From contig NZ_JAKNDA010000004.1 in the NCBI RefSeq assembly GCF_023155095.1, forward strand, positions 62,001-126,000: DNA of 64,000 nt, given 5' to 3'. How positions within the stretch are numbered: position 1 is the first letter of the stretch; the number at the start of each line of letters is the position of its first letter. Below are positions 41,108 through 49,282 of this stretch, in pieces. The translations under genes and the position numbers were made by a program. Source of the DNA: Idiomarina aminovorans (lineage in GTDB: Bacteria > Pseudomonadota > Gammaproteobacteria > Enterobacterales > Alteromonadaceae). The notes under the pieces are model-generated. The model had not been told where the DNA came from. It searched no databases and saw nothing but the letters and a program-made list of their open reading frames with translations.

Positions 41108-43213
41108 TTACTTCCTTAAGCGCGTCACACGCTGAACATCCGGCATCTTACGAATGTGACGGATCACGTCCGCTAGATGCTTACGGTTTTTTATGGTTAA
41201 GGCCACATCAATAAAATAAATGTTGGCATCAATCTCTTCGGTCTGAAGACCATCAATATTACAACCCGTGGTCGCAATTGACGACGTTAACTTAGCCAAT
41301 ACTCCCTGATTGTTAACTATTTCAATGCGAATTTCTGAAATAAACTCAGCCTCGGGTTTATTATCCCATTCAACCGGAAAGTAACGACCCGGGTCATCTT
41401 CGTGTCCACGTACGTTTTTACACTCACGACGATGGATCACCAACCCTTTACCCGGGCTGACATGAGCAATAATGTCATCACCCGGAATAGGCCGGCAGCA
41501 TTTTGCAAAACTCACCAATAAACCTTCAGCACCTTTAATGGAAAGGCTTTTATGCGAGGCGTTATCGTCTTTAATGGGTTGTAAATCACCCAACAAACGC
41601 TTAGCAATGGCAATTGACATCATGTTGCCCAGACCAATTTGCTTCAATAAATTTTCACGAGTGTCCATCTTCGTTTCCCGCAGCACCCGGGCAAACTCAG
41701 ATTCAGGAATTTCGTCGTAACTGACCTGACCCAACGCCGAGCGCAGTAAACGTTCGCCTAACTGTTGCGCTTCGTCTGCCTCCTGACTTTTGAGGTACTG
41801 ACGAATTTTAGCCCGCGCCTTACCGGTAACCACAAAATTAAGCCAGGCAATATTAGGGCGCGAGTTTGGCGCTGTTTTTATTTCTACCGTTTGTCCGGTT
41901 TCTAAGGGCTTACTCAATGAATAAGTGCGATGATTCACCCGGGCACCAATACAGGTATTACCGATATCAGTGTGCACGGCGTAAGCAAAGTCTACAGCCG
42001 TAGCGCCCTGAGGTAATTCAGTAATGCCGCCGTCCGGACTGAATACATAGATTTCATCGGGGAACAAATCTGATTTGACGTTTTCAATAAATTCAAAGGA
42101 ATTACCAGCACTTTGCTGCAGCTCAAGCAGGCTTTGCATCCACTTACGCGCACGCACCTGGGCGGTTGTACTCGAGTCATCAGATTGCTTGTACATCCAA
42201 TGTGCTGCAACACCGCGATCGGCCATGAGGTCCATCTCTTCGGTACGTATCTGAATTTCAACCGGCACCCCATGCGGGCCCTTCAATGAGGTATGCAAGG
42301 ACTGGTAGCCATTAGATTTCGGTATCGCAATATAATCTTTAAAGCGCGTTTCAATGGGCTTATACAAATTATGCAGTGCCCCCAGAACTCGGTAGCAGGT
42401 ATCCACACTGTCGACAATAACGCGGAACGCATAGATGTCCATCACCTGCTCAAATTTGACTTCTTTCGTCTGCATTTTACGATAAATGCTATGCAGGTGT
42501 TTCTCGCGGCCGAACACCCGCGCTTTAATGTTATTGCCTTCGAGCCTTGAGCTGATCTCACTTTGAACCCGCTCGGTAAACTCACGACGGTTGCCCCGTG
42601 CCCGTTTAACTTCCGATTCCAGTAATTTACCCCGCCACGGATAAAGTGCCCAAAAACCGAGTTGTTCCAACTCGTTTTTAATGTCGTGCATGCCTAAACG
42701 GTGTGCTAATGGAGCGTAAATTTCTAATGTTTCGCGGGCAATGCGGCGACGTTTGTCGGGCCGGAGGTGCTGAATAGTACGCATGTTGTGGGTACGATCA
42801 GCCAGCTTAATCAGAATAACCCGAATATCCTGCACCATCGCCATGATCATCTTGCGATAGTTTTCAGCCTGAGCTTCTTTTTTGGAATTAAACTGCAGCT
42901 TATCCAGTTTAGAAACACCTTCTACCAGGCTGGCAACCGTTGCACCAAAGCGCTCGGCTAAATCTTCCCGGTTAGTTTCGGTGTCTTCAATAACATCATG
43001 CAGTAGAGCCGCCATCAGCGTTTCACAATCCAGCTTCATATCAGCAAGCAAACTGGCCACAGCAACCGGGTGAGTAATATAAGGCTCACCACTACTGCGT
43101 TTTTGCGAACTGTGGGCTTGGTTTGCTACCACAAAGGCATTGCCAATACGTTCCACCTGTTCAGATGGAAGATACTCACTAATTTGAGCCTTTAAGCCTT
43201 CAAATAAGTACAC
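41108..43213 (-). CDS. spoT: Bifunctional (p)ppGpp synthase/hydrolase SpoT
   Basis: SpoT sets ppGpp levels under nutrient stress. The 701-residue protein has an intact hydrolase HD domain ([16 protein letters not shown] with His72-Asp73), the synthetase domain ([20 protein letters not shown], then [17 protein letters not shown]), a TGS domain ([24 protein letters not shown]), a zinc-finger-like segment and a C-terminal ACT domain. Retention of the HD motif identifies SpoT, not RelA. The start is GTG (43213) with GGGGAG upstream, giving the conserved MYLFE start. A hairpin sits in the 103-base gap between rpoZ and spoT. Confidence 0.96.
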   Translation of the reverse strand: MYLFEGLKAQISEYLPSEQVERIGNAFVVANQAHSSQKRSSGEPYITHPVAVASLLADMKLDCETLMAALLHDVIEDTETNREDLAERFGATVASLVEGVSKLDKLQFNSKKEAQAENYRKMIMAMVQDIRVILIKLADRTHNMRTIQHLRPDKRRRIARETLEIYAPLAHRLGMHDIKNELEQLGFWALYPWRGKLLESEVKRARGNRREFTERVQSEISSRLEGNNIKARVFGREKHLHSIYRKMQTKEVKFEQVMDIYAFRVIVDSVDTCYRVLGALHNLYKPIETRFKDYIAIPKSNGYQSLHTSLKGPHGVPVEIQIRTEEMDLMADRGVAAHWMYKQSDDSSTTAQVRARKWMQSLLELQQSAGNSFEFIENVKSDLFPDEIYVFSPDGGITELPQGATAVDFAYAVHTDIGNTCIGARVNHRTYSLSKPLETGQTVEIKTAPNSRPNIAWLNFVVTGKARAKIRQYLKSQEADEAQQLGERLLRSALGQVSYDEIPESEFARVLRETKMDTRENLLKQIGLGNMMSIAIAKRLLGDLQPIKDDNASHKSLSIKGAEGLLVSFAKCCRPIPGDDIIAHVSPGKGLVIHRRECKNVRGHEDDPGRYFPVEWDNKPEAEFISEIRIEIVNNQGVLAKLTSSIATTGCNIDGLQTEEIDANIYFIDVALTIKNRKHLADVIRHIRKMPDVQRVTRLRK

Positions 43214-43280
43214 CAGATAACTCCCCGGGTCACACCGGACTTATGAATATACTCTCAGAATAAGGGGATTTAACGGAATT

Positions 43281-43304
43281 GCCAACGGCATTGATACCGT
43301 TGGC
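43281..43304 (-). terminator. Hairpin between rpoZ and spoT
   Basis: An 8-bp perfect stem (43304-43297 with 43288-43281 on the minus strand) encloses an 8-base loop 12 bases after the rpoZ stop codon. Only a weak T-rich stretch follows, so it is more likely a partial attenuator or a 3'-end stabiliser than a complete terminator, allowing differential expression of rpoZ and spoT. Confidence 0.4.
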
Positions 43305-43316
43305 GAACAGAATTTT

Positions 43317-43586
43317 TTATTCAATACCGCGCAGCGCGTCTACCGCTCGCAGTTCTTCGGCGTCTTGTCGTTTTTGAGCGGCCTGATCTTCAATGTCTAA
43401 ACGATCATTATCGATTAAACCTTGCTCAATTTCACGCAAAGCAATAACAGTTGGTTTTTCGTTTTTTGTTTCAACGAGTGGCTCTTTACCATTAGCCAAT
43501 TGACGCGCGCGGCGTGAGGCTAACAAAATTAAATCAAAACGGTTACCAACACGGTCTACAGCATCTTCTACAGTTACGCGAGCCAT
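43317..43586 (-). CDS. rpoZ: RNA polymerase omega subunit
   Basis: The 89-residue omega subunit helps assemble the beta-prime subunit of RNA polymerase and takes part in the ppGpp response. It begins [30 protein letters not shown], whose pieces are near-universal in the family, with the conserved [15 protein letters not shown]. It stands between gmk and spoT as in E. coli. Confidence 0.96.
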   Translation of the reverse strand: MARVTVEDAVDRVGNRFDLILLASRRARQLANGKEPLVETKNEKPTVIALREIEQGLIDNDRLDIEDQAAQKRQDAEELRAVDALRGIE

Positions 43587-43651
43587 GGTTTACTCCCAAT
43601 AAAGCGTGAGTCGTATTTTTCGAAAGGCTAAGAATTATACGGAATTAAAGC

Positions 43652-44287
43652 CTATGATCCAAGCAATTCCTTCAATACCTTTGAATATCTTATTTGTTGA
43701 TGCGGCATTTTTTGCCGCTGTGCTAAAACAATATGCTCCAGCAATGCCAAAGTACGGTCAAAATCATCATTAACCAGTAGGTAGTCAAACTCATGATAAT
43801 GCGACATTTCACTCTGTGCTTTGGCCATACGTTCGGCAATAACCGAGTCCGAATCCTGGCCACGAAAACGCAAACGCTGTTCCAGAATTTCTAAGCTTGG
43901 TGGCACAATAAAAACCGAGCGAACATCGGGGTGGTGCTCCCGAACTTGCTGAGCGCCCTGCCAGTCTATATCCAGAAACACATCTTTGCCTTGTGCTAAT
44001 AACGACTCGACCACTTTGCGCGAAGTACCATAATAATTTCCGAACACGCACGCCCATTCATAGAACTCGCCCGCATCAATCCGCTGCTCAAACTCTTCAG
44101 TATTGAGAAAGTGGTAATGGACTCCCTGCACTTCACCGGTGCGCGGGGCGCGTGTCGTAGAGGACACAGATACCTGCATAGATTGATCAGGGTGTTTTTC
44201 CAACAAAGCTCGTATCAGGCTCGACTTGCCTGCGCCACTGGGGGCCGCAATGATAAACAAATTCCCTAACACCGGAGACGCGGTCAT
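43652..44287 (-). CDS. gmk: Guanylate kinase
   Basis: Gmk phosphorylates GMP to GDP. The 211 residues include the P-loop [14 protein letters not shown], the GMP-binding [20 protein letters not shown], the [11 protein letters not shown] motif and the lid segment [11 protein letters not shown]. It is first in the gmk-rpoZ-spoT-ridA operon and divergent from the CynX-like transporter, with 77 bases between them. Confidence 0.96.
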   Translation of the reverse strand: MTASPVLGNLFIIAAPSGAGKSSLIRALLEKHPDQSMQVSVSSTTRAPRTGEVQGVHYHFLNTEEFEQRIDAGEFYEWACVFGNYYGTSRKVVESLLAQGKDVFLDIDWQGAQQVREHHPDVRSVFIVPPSLEILEQRLRFRGQDSDSVIAERMAKAQSEMSHYHEFDYLLVNDDFDRTLALLEHIVLAQRQKMPHQQIRYSKVLKELLGS

Positions 44288-44364
44288 AACGGGTTCTCTT
44301 TTCTAAGAAACGAACATTCACTGTTGGCGCGAAATAATAACACGGTTTCACACTGCGATGAAAA

Positions 44365-45612
44365 TTGAGTAAAGTATGGTTTTTACAAACTCGTGGTAAT
44401 AATTTGCAGACTCCATCAACGCCTGAGACGCAACGTTCAAAACTTCCTCTGCTTTTGGGCTTATTGGTTTTAGTATTGCTGGGGCTTAACCTGCGTCCGT
44501 TACTGACTTCGGTCGGTCCTCTCACCGAGGAACTTCAAACCATCACCAGGCTGTCTTTTAGTGAAGTCTCGTTACTTACTACGCTCCCCATTCTAATGAT
44601 TGGCTTAATGGCTTTATTTGCCGGTCGCGTGACCACTGCTTTAGGTTATAAGCAGGGAATAGGCCTTGGTTTGCTGATACTTTGCGCCGGATTAATAACA
44701 CGCTTATTTGAACCAACAAACGTGAGTTTGATTAGCAGCGCTCTGATTGGCGGTGTCGGTATTGCTCTGCTTCATATTGTCATTCCTGAACTGACCAAGC
44801 AGAAATATTTGAACCGTTTAGGTAGGGTAACCGGCCTTTGGTCTGCGGCCCTAATGGGTGGAGCTGCATTGGGTGCCGTTGCTACCCCGTGGGTTGCCAA
44901 TTTATTACCTGAGCGGTTTCAGGCTCTGGGAAGCTGGTCTTTACTGGCTTTACTGGTGCTCGTTATTTGGTACCTTCCGTTTAACCGCGTGCCGATAGCC
45001 AGTATTCCGCCAAGACACCTGCTATTGCGTGCTCATCGATACCCCAGAGCGTGGCTGCTGGGTATTTATTTTGCGTTGGTCAATGCCGGTTATGCGGGGT
45101 TTATTGCCTGGGTAGCGCCGTTCTACGCAGAGTTTGACTGGCCCGCTCAAAAAGCCGGCAACTTATTGGCACTGTTTTCTCTAGTTCAGGTTATCGGCGC
45201 TTTGTTACTGCCCGCTTTATCACGAACACAAGACAGACGATTCTGGCTAATGGCAGCCGTGCTGACACAAATGGTTGGTTTTGCCGGGTTAAGCTGGTTC
45301 CCGACAGACGCCCCCTGGTTATGGTCAGCGCTATGCGGTTTTGGTTTAGGTGGTGCCTTCCCTTTATGTATTGTCATTGCACTGGATCACATCGATAACC
45401 CGGTGCAGGCCGGCCGCCTGGTTTCCTTTATGCAGGGTATTGGTTTTACGTTTGCCAGCCTGATGCCGCTTTTAACCGGCTGGTTCAGAGATGTCTCAGG
45501 CGACTACAGTTTAGGCTGGCAATTACACATCATTATCGGTGTATTAATTTTACTGATTACCTGGCGCTTTGACCCTAAAGCTTACAAAGGTTTATTTAAC
45601 TTGCGGGAATAA
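44365..45612 (+). CDS. CynX/NimT-family MFS transporter
   Basis: The ~400-residue protein has 12 hydrophobic segments. It shows the CynX signature LLVLVLLGLNLRPLLTSVGPL near the N-terminus and two six-helix halves with the central GLGGAFPLCIVIALDHI. The family exports or imports small anions and drug-like molecules (cyanate, nitroimidazoles); the substrate here is unknown. The longest frame begins with TTG at 44365 without a clear ribosome site, and a TTG at 44404 is also possible, so the exact start is uncertain. The 3' end overlaps the convergent TetR gene by 17 bases. Confidence 0.82.
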   Translation: MSKVWFLQTRGNNLQTPSTPETQRSKLPLLLGLLVLVLLGLNLRPLLTSVGPLTEELQTITRLSFSEVSLLTTLPILMIGLMALFAGRVTTALGYKQGIGLGLLILCAGLITRLFEPTNVSLISSALIGGVGIALLHIVIPELTKQKYLNRLGRVTGLWSAALMGGAALGAVATPWVANLLPERFQALGSWSLLALLVLVIWYLPFNRVPIASIPPRHLLLRAHRYPRAWLLGIYFALVNAGYAGFIAWVAPFYAEFDWPAQKAGNLLALFSLVQVIGALLLPALSRTQDRRFWLMAAVLTQMVGFAGLSWFPTDAPWLWSALCGFGLGGAFPLCIVIALDHIDNPVQAGRLVSFMQGIGFTFASLMPLLTGWFRDVSGDYSLGWQLHIIIGVLILLITWRFDPKAYKGLFNLRE

Positions 45613-46186
45613 TTCTCGCAATAATATCGTCGGCTAAGTTTTCCAGCTCATGCTGCGAAAGCCCTCGCCTGGACATTGTCCTTAAACCGATAATATTGGT
45701 TTGCAATAAGCGCGCAAGACGTCCCGGCGATTGAGAGCGACCAATTTCTCCACGCCGCTGTGCCAATTCAAAGCTTTCTGTAAGAAGCTCTTCAAACTTT
45801 TTCAAATAAGTACGGGCAGGCTCACTAAAAGCTCTATCTTCGGGGGTAAACTCCAGCAAAGTTTTCACCAGCATGCAGGCTTTAGTTGGCTCACAGCTGG
45901 GGTCTTCTGCCGTTAAATGACGCAGGTATAAACTGAGCCCCTGCAAAATTGAAGACCGTTGCGCTAAAGTCTGCTTAAAGTCATTGGTTGCAAGCACTGA
46001 ATACTCTTCAAGCGTTTCCTTAAACAAGGTTTCTTTATTACCAAATGCCGCATAGATACTTCCCGGCCTCATGTCCATTTCTTCTTCAATGTCTTTCATT
46101 GAGGTCGCATGGTATCCCTTGCGCCAGAAAAGCTTTAGCGCATTATTAAGCGCCGTTTCCCGGTGAAATTTAGGCGTTCTGGGCAT
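45596..46186 (-). CDS. TetR/AcrR family transcriptional regulator
   Basis: The 196-residue repressor has an N-terminal helix-turn-helix (ALNNALKLFWRKGYHATSMKDIEEEMDMRPGSIYAAFGNKETLF, residues about 10-55) and an all-helical ligand domain with a C-terminal region of the TetR_C type. An ATG 20 codons upstream gives an atypical basic prefix, so I start at MPRTPKFHRE (46186). It is divergent from pyp with 143 bases between the start codons and convergent with the CynX-like transporter. The likely targets are therefore one or both of those genes and itself; the ligand is unknown. Confidence 0.87.
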   Translation of the reverse strand: MPRTPKFHRETALNNALKLFWRKGYHATSMKDIEEEMDMRPGSIYAAFGNKETLFKETLEEYSVLATNDFKQTLAQRSSILQGLSLYLRHLTAEDPSCEPTKACMLVKTLLEFTPEDRAFSEPARTYLKKFEELLTESFELAQRRGEIGRSQSPGRLARLLQTNIIGLRTMSRRGLSQHELENLADDIIARIIPAS

Positions 46187-46243
46187 TATTTTATCCTTAG
46201 CTGAGTACCTGATAACCAGTATAGACCTGCTGGCTTTCAATTT

Positions 46244-46303
46244 CACTTTAAGAAGTGTTAAGAAAAAAGATGATCTAAATACTTTTTACCGCACTACTAA
46301 GTG
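46244..46303. promoter_or_regulatory. Two CACT...AGTG palindromes between tetR and pyp
   Basis: CACTT-TAAG-AAGTG (46244-46257) and CACT-ACTA-AGTG (46292-46303) are dyads sharing the CACT/AGTG half site, 46 bases apart in the tetR-pyp intergenic region. TetR proteins bind such dyads. Half spacing differs (6 versus 4 bases), so the second may be a weaker site or chance. I could not find a convincing sigma70 promoter here. Confidence 0.35.
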
Positions 46304-46329
46304 GTACATTTAAAAATGAGGAAAGCAGT

Positions 46330-46707
46330 ATGGAAATCGTTCAATTTGGTTCCAGTGATATCGAAAACAGCTTAGCTAACATGTCAGATGATAAATTAAA
46401 TGACATTGCCTTTGGCGCTATACAGTTAGACGGCAATGGCAAAATCATTCAGTACAACGCAGCCGAAGGTGATATCACCGGCCGCGATCCGAGTGCCGTA
46501 GTCGGTAAAAGCTTCTTCAACGAAGTTGCACCTTGCACCAATAGCCCTGAATTTAAAGGTCGTTTCGACGAAGGTGTCAAAAATGGTAATTTAAACACCA
46601 TGTTTGAGTACGTTTTTGACTACGAAATGAAGCCGACCAAGGTTAAAGTTCATATGAAAAAAGCCTTGGCCGGTGACAGCTACTGGGTGTTTGTCAAGCG
46701 CCTGTAA
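46330..46707 (+). CDS. pyp: Photoactive yellow protein
   Basis: PYP is a blue-light receptor with a PAS fold and a p-coumaric acid bound to a cysteine by a thioester. This 125-residue protein matches the Halorhodospira PYP in length without gaps. All key residues are present: Tyr42, Glu46, Thr50 and Arg52 around the chromophore, Cys69 for attachment in [10 protein letters not shown], and Met100. The first 28 residues form the N-terminal cap ([13 protein letters not shown]). An AGGAAA site precedes the ATG. The ligase gene for the chromophore begins one base after its stop. I recall published work linking PYP in I. loihiensis to light-dependent biofilm formation. No output domain is fused, so a partner protein is needed. 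Confidence 0.97.
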   Translation: MEIVQFGSSDIENSLANMSDDKLNDIAFGAIQLDGNGKIIQYNAAEGDITGRDPSAVVGKSFFNEVAPCTNSPEFKGRFDEGVKNGNLNTMFEYVFDYEMKPTKVKVHMKKALAGDSYWVFVKRL

Positions 46708-46708
46708 C

Positions 46709-47962
46709 GTGACACAGACACTTAAGCATCAGTTTATCGTAACCGTCATCGGCGATCTTATCGCCGATGAACTTGCGCGAATGAGGCCCTCCGAAAGTGA
46801 GCAGTGGAAGCGTCGTCAGTGGCATGAAGATGATTGTTTAATCCCCAAAAACCAAGCCTCAAAAGATGATGACAAAGCAGATGCAGTAGCGGTTGATTCA
46901 CTGGAAAGACTGGCACTGGCAGGTCGCGTGGTTCAATTCTTCGATATGGGAGACAGCGGTGTCGAAGACTACTTGTTACGCCGCCATAGCCTCTCTGAAT
47001 GGGCTGACATTGTTATCAAATCACGGGAAGTTCATTCCCGGAATATAACAGTGACAACCTCTGGTACGACCGGCCAGCCAAAACCTTGTGAACACTCATG
47101 GAGTTGTTTGGTTGAGGAAGTGAATGAATTTATCCATATTTTTAATAATGAGTATGAAATATCTCCCAGTCGCATTGTAGCCTTAGTACCCAGTCACCAT
47201 ATCTATGGTTTTCTGTTCACGGTGTTATTGCCTAATGTGATTGATGTTCCGGTTTTACGAGGCTTTAAAGCCTACAGCCATGTGCGTAACGGTGGATTAC
47301 AGACCGGAGACATTGTTGTCGGGTTTCCTGAGCTTTTAACTCAAATTGCGACAGAAATTCCACCACTACCGCCAGCAATGCTTTTTATTAGCTCTACCGG
47401 GTACTGCCCACCGCGTACACTGCACCAATTGTATGCCATGGGTGCCGCGCGAGCCGTTGAAATTTACGGAAGCTCTGAAACCGCGGGTATCGGCTATCGC
47501 TGTGAACCAGAAAATAACTATCACTTACTGCCGCGTTGGCGCAGTGACACGAATAACCCACAGCAGTTAATTGAAAAACAAAGTCAGACCGTCTACGAAA
47601 TACCCGATAAAGCGCAGTGGCAAACGGCCAATGAATTTAAAATTGCCGGACGACTCGATAAGGCGATATCAATACGGGGAATCAATGTCTTTCCGGCACG
47701 GATTGCCGAGTCTTTACGCCAACATCCCGCCATTATCGATACCGATGTAAGACCAATGACGCCCGATGAGGGTAGTGGATTAAAAGCTTTTATTGTTCTG
47801 CGCAATGATACTGAAGAGACCGCGCAAAGCATTAGAAATTGGCTGGCTGAACGTCTGGCGCCTGCGGAAATACCCGAGCACATCAGTTTCGGTGAGCAAC
47901 TGCCTCTTAACGCCATGGGTAAAGCGTGTGACTGGCCTATCGATAAGCCGATAAATCGCTAA
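46709..47962 (+). CDS. p-Coumarate:CoA ligase for the PYP chromophore
   Basis: The 417-residue adenylating enzyme activates p-coumaric acid for loading onto PYP. It contains the ANL phosphate-binding loop TTSGTTGQPKPCEHSW, the EIYGSSETAGIGYR motif, the GRLDKAISIRGINVFPARI hinge and a catalytic Lys in NAMGKACDWP. It is shorter than plant 4-coumarate ligases (about 540). The GTG at 46709, one base after the pyp stop codon, suggests coupled translation; a GTG at 46673 inside pyp is the alternative. Direct neighbourhood with pyp supports the substrate. No tyrosine ammonia-lyase gene is present in the window, so coumarate must come from a distant gene or outside. Confidence 0.9.
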   Translation: MTQTLKHQFIVTVIGDLIADELARMRPSESEQWKRRQWHEDDCLIPKNQASKDDDKADAVAVDSLERLALAGRVVQFFDMGDSGVEDYLLRRHSLSEWADIVIKSREVHSRNITVTTSGTTGQPKPCEHSWSCLVEEVNEFIHIFNNEYEISPSRIVALVPSHHIYGFLFTVLLPNVIDVPVLRGFKAYSHVRNGGLQTGDIVVGFPELLTQIATEIPPLPPAMLFISSTGYCPPRTLHQLYAMGAARAVEIYGSSETAGIGYRCEPENNYHLLPRWRSDTNNPQQLIEKQSQTVYEIPDKAQWQTANEFKIAGRLDKAISIRGINVFPARIAESLRQHPAIIDTDVRPMTPDEGSGLKAFIVLRNDTEETAQSIRNWLAERLAPAEIPEHISFGEQLPLNAMGKACDWPIDKPINR

Positions 47963-47963
47963 A

Positions 47964-49151
47964 TTAACGCAGCGCTCGTATCAAAATATCATCGAACCGA
48001 AGATCCGTTACCTGAGCACACTCCAGAGCAGTTTTATGTTCAACACCATGCTGATTCAGTTGCTCCCGAATAGACTCCAGACAGTCTGTGTTCTGTTCTG
48101 CCGACAGCGTCGACATCAACACCACGATGAGCCCATTACCTAAGCTACCCGGAGTATCGTAGTCGCGAATATTCTCACGCACAATTTGACTCGCCACTTT
48201 TAACGTTGTTGCATTATCGGCAACATGCACGACCAATACATAATATTGATACTCTGAATGCGCCTGAAATAGGCTAAAACGCCTTTGCAAGGACTGCAGC
48301 ATAAGCCGACGGTTATAAAACCCGGTATACTCATCGTTACCCCCCGTTTGCCTTAGCTTAAGCTCCAGTTCTTTATAATCCGTAATATCTTGTGTGATAC
48401 CAAAAATAACCTCGCGGCCCGCTTGATTAATGCGGTAGATACCCGATTCTCTTAGCCACCGGATTTCACCATCATCTAGCATCACCCGGTGTTCAACATC
48501 TCGTGCTCCGGCTTGTTTAACGGCTTCAATGGCTTCGGTTAAAACATCTCGGTCCTGGGGGTGAGTCTTCTCTAAAACCAAAGCTAACGAAGGCTCGGTG
48601 GTTGCTTTCTTCAGACCATGCAAGCCATACATAGTGTCTGACCATTGCGACAGCCCCGTTTCCAAATCCAACTGCCAATGACCGAGTCTGCCCACTCGTT
48701 CCGCCTGCATCAGATTACGCTGCTGTTCTTCAGCTTTTAGTTCCAGCAGCTTTCTTTCGGTAATATCCAGCATCTGTCCATTCCACAGAGTGCTTCCGTC
48801 TTCCTGTTTGTTAGTTACCGCATGTCCGTATATCCAGGCTTCTTTGCCGTTTCGAATGACCCGGTACTCTTTTACCCACAAATACTGGTAACGTGCAGAC
48901 TCGTGCATGCTGGTTAATACGGATTGTAAATCGTCAGGATGAATAATGTGGGTTAACAAACGGATATCATTTGCTAATGCATCGGCAGAACAGCCGTAAA
49001 TGGCTTCTACGCCTTGACTCGCATAATTAAATTTTAATTCACCGTCAGGCGAGCGCTCCAGCTGATACAGCGCACCAGGAACAGCATTTGCTAACAGCTC
49101 TAAATTGACCGAATTTTTGTCCGCACTCATAACCACTAAGTCACTCATCAT
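47964..49151 (-). CDS. PAS-PAS protein with a degenerate GGDEF domain
   Basis: The 395-residue soluble protein has two PAS/PAC units (about residues 15-135 and 145-270, each ending in an ITERK/ITDYKEL linker) and a GGDEF-like C-terminal domain. The entry motif is kept (DEYTGFYNRRLML), but the position of GGDEF reads GSLGNGLIVVL, so catalysis is not expected. The domain may bind GTP or cyclic di-GMP, or act as a dimer partner. Its stop is one base from the stop of the coumarate ligase gene. This makes it a plausible but unproven output partner of PYP. The intact GGDEF proteins at 4.8 and 28.5 kb provide comparison. Confidence 0.8.
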   Translation of the reverse strand: MMSDLVVMSADKNSVNLELLANAVPGALYQLERSPDGELKFNYASQGVEAIYGCSADALANDIRLLTHIIHPDDLQSVLTSMHESARYQYLWVKEYRVIRNGKEAWIYGHAVTNKQEDGSTLWNGQMLDITERKLLELKAEEQQRNLMQAERVGRLGHWQLDLETGLSQWSDTMYGLHGLKKATTEPSLALVLEKTHPQDRDVLTEAIEAVKQAGARDVEHRVMLDDGEIRWLRESGIYRINQAGREVIFGITQDITDYKELELKLRQTGGNDEYTGFYNRRLMLQSLQRRFSLFQAHSEYQYYVLVVHVADNATTLKVASQIVRENIRDYDTPGSLGNGLIVVLMSTLSAEQNTDCLESIREQLNQHGVEHKTALECAQVTDLRFDDILIRALR

Positions 49152-49260
49152 TTACTGCTACAACAATTCCAATGATACCCCAGCGCCCAGAAAGTAAACA
49201 GCCAATAAATAGAAAGTGACCCATTACAAACCGTTCTAAGTAGGCTATATATAGACAAAC

Positions 49261-49266
49261 TATAAT
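49261..49266 (+). promoter_or_regulatory. Perfect -10 box of the BCCT gene
   Basis: TATAAT lies 17 bases before the ATG, with the AGGAGC ribosome site between. TTCTAA at 49234-49239 is too far (21 bases) for a good -35. The leader is therefore very short and the -35 weak, which suggests activator dependence. Confidence 0.45.
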
Positions 49267-49282
49267 AAAAACAGGAGCTTTT

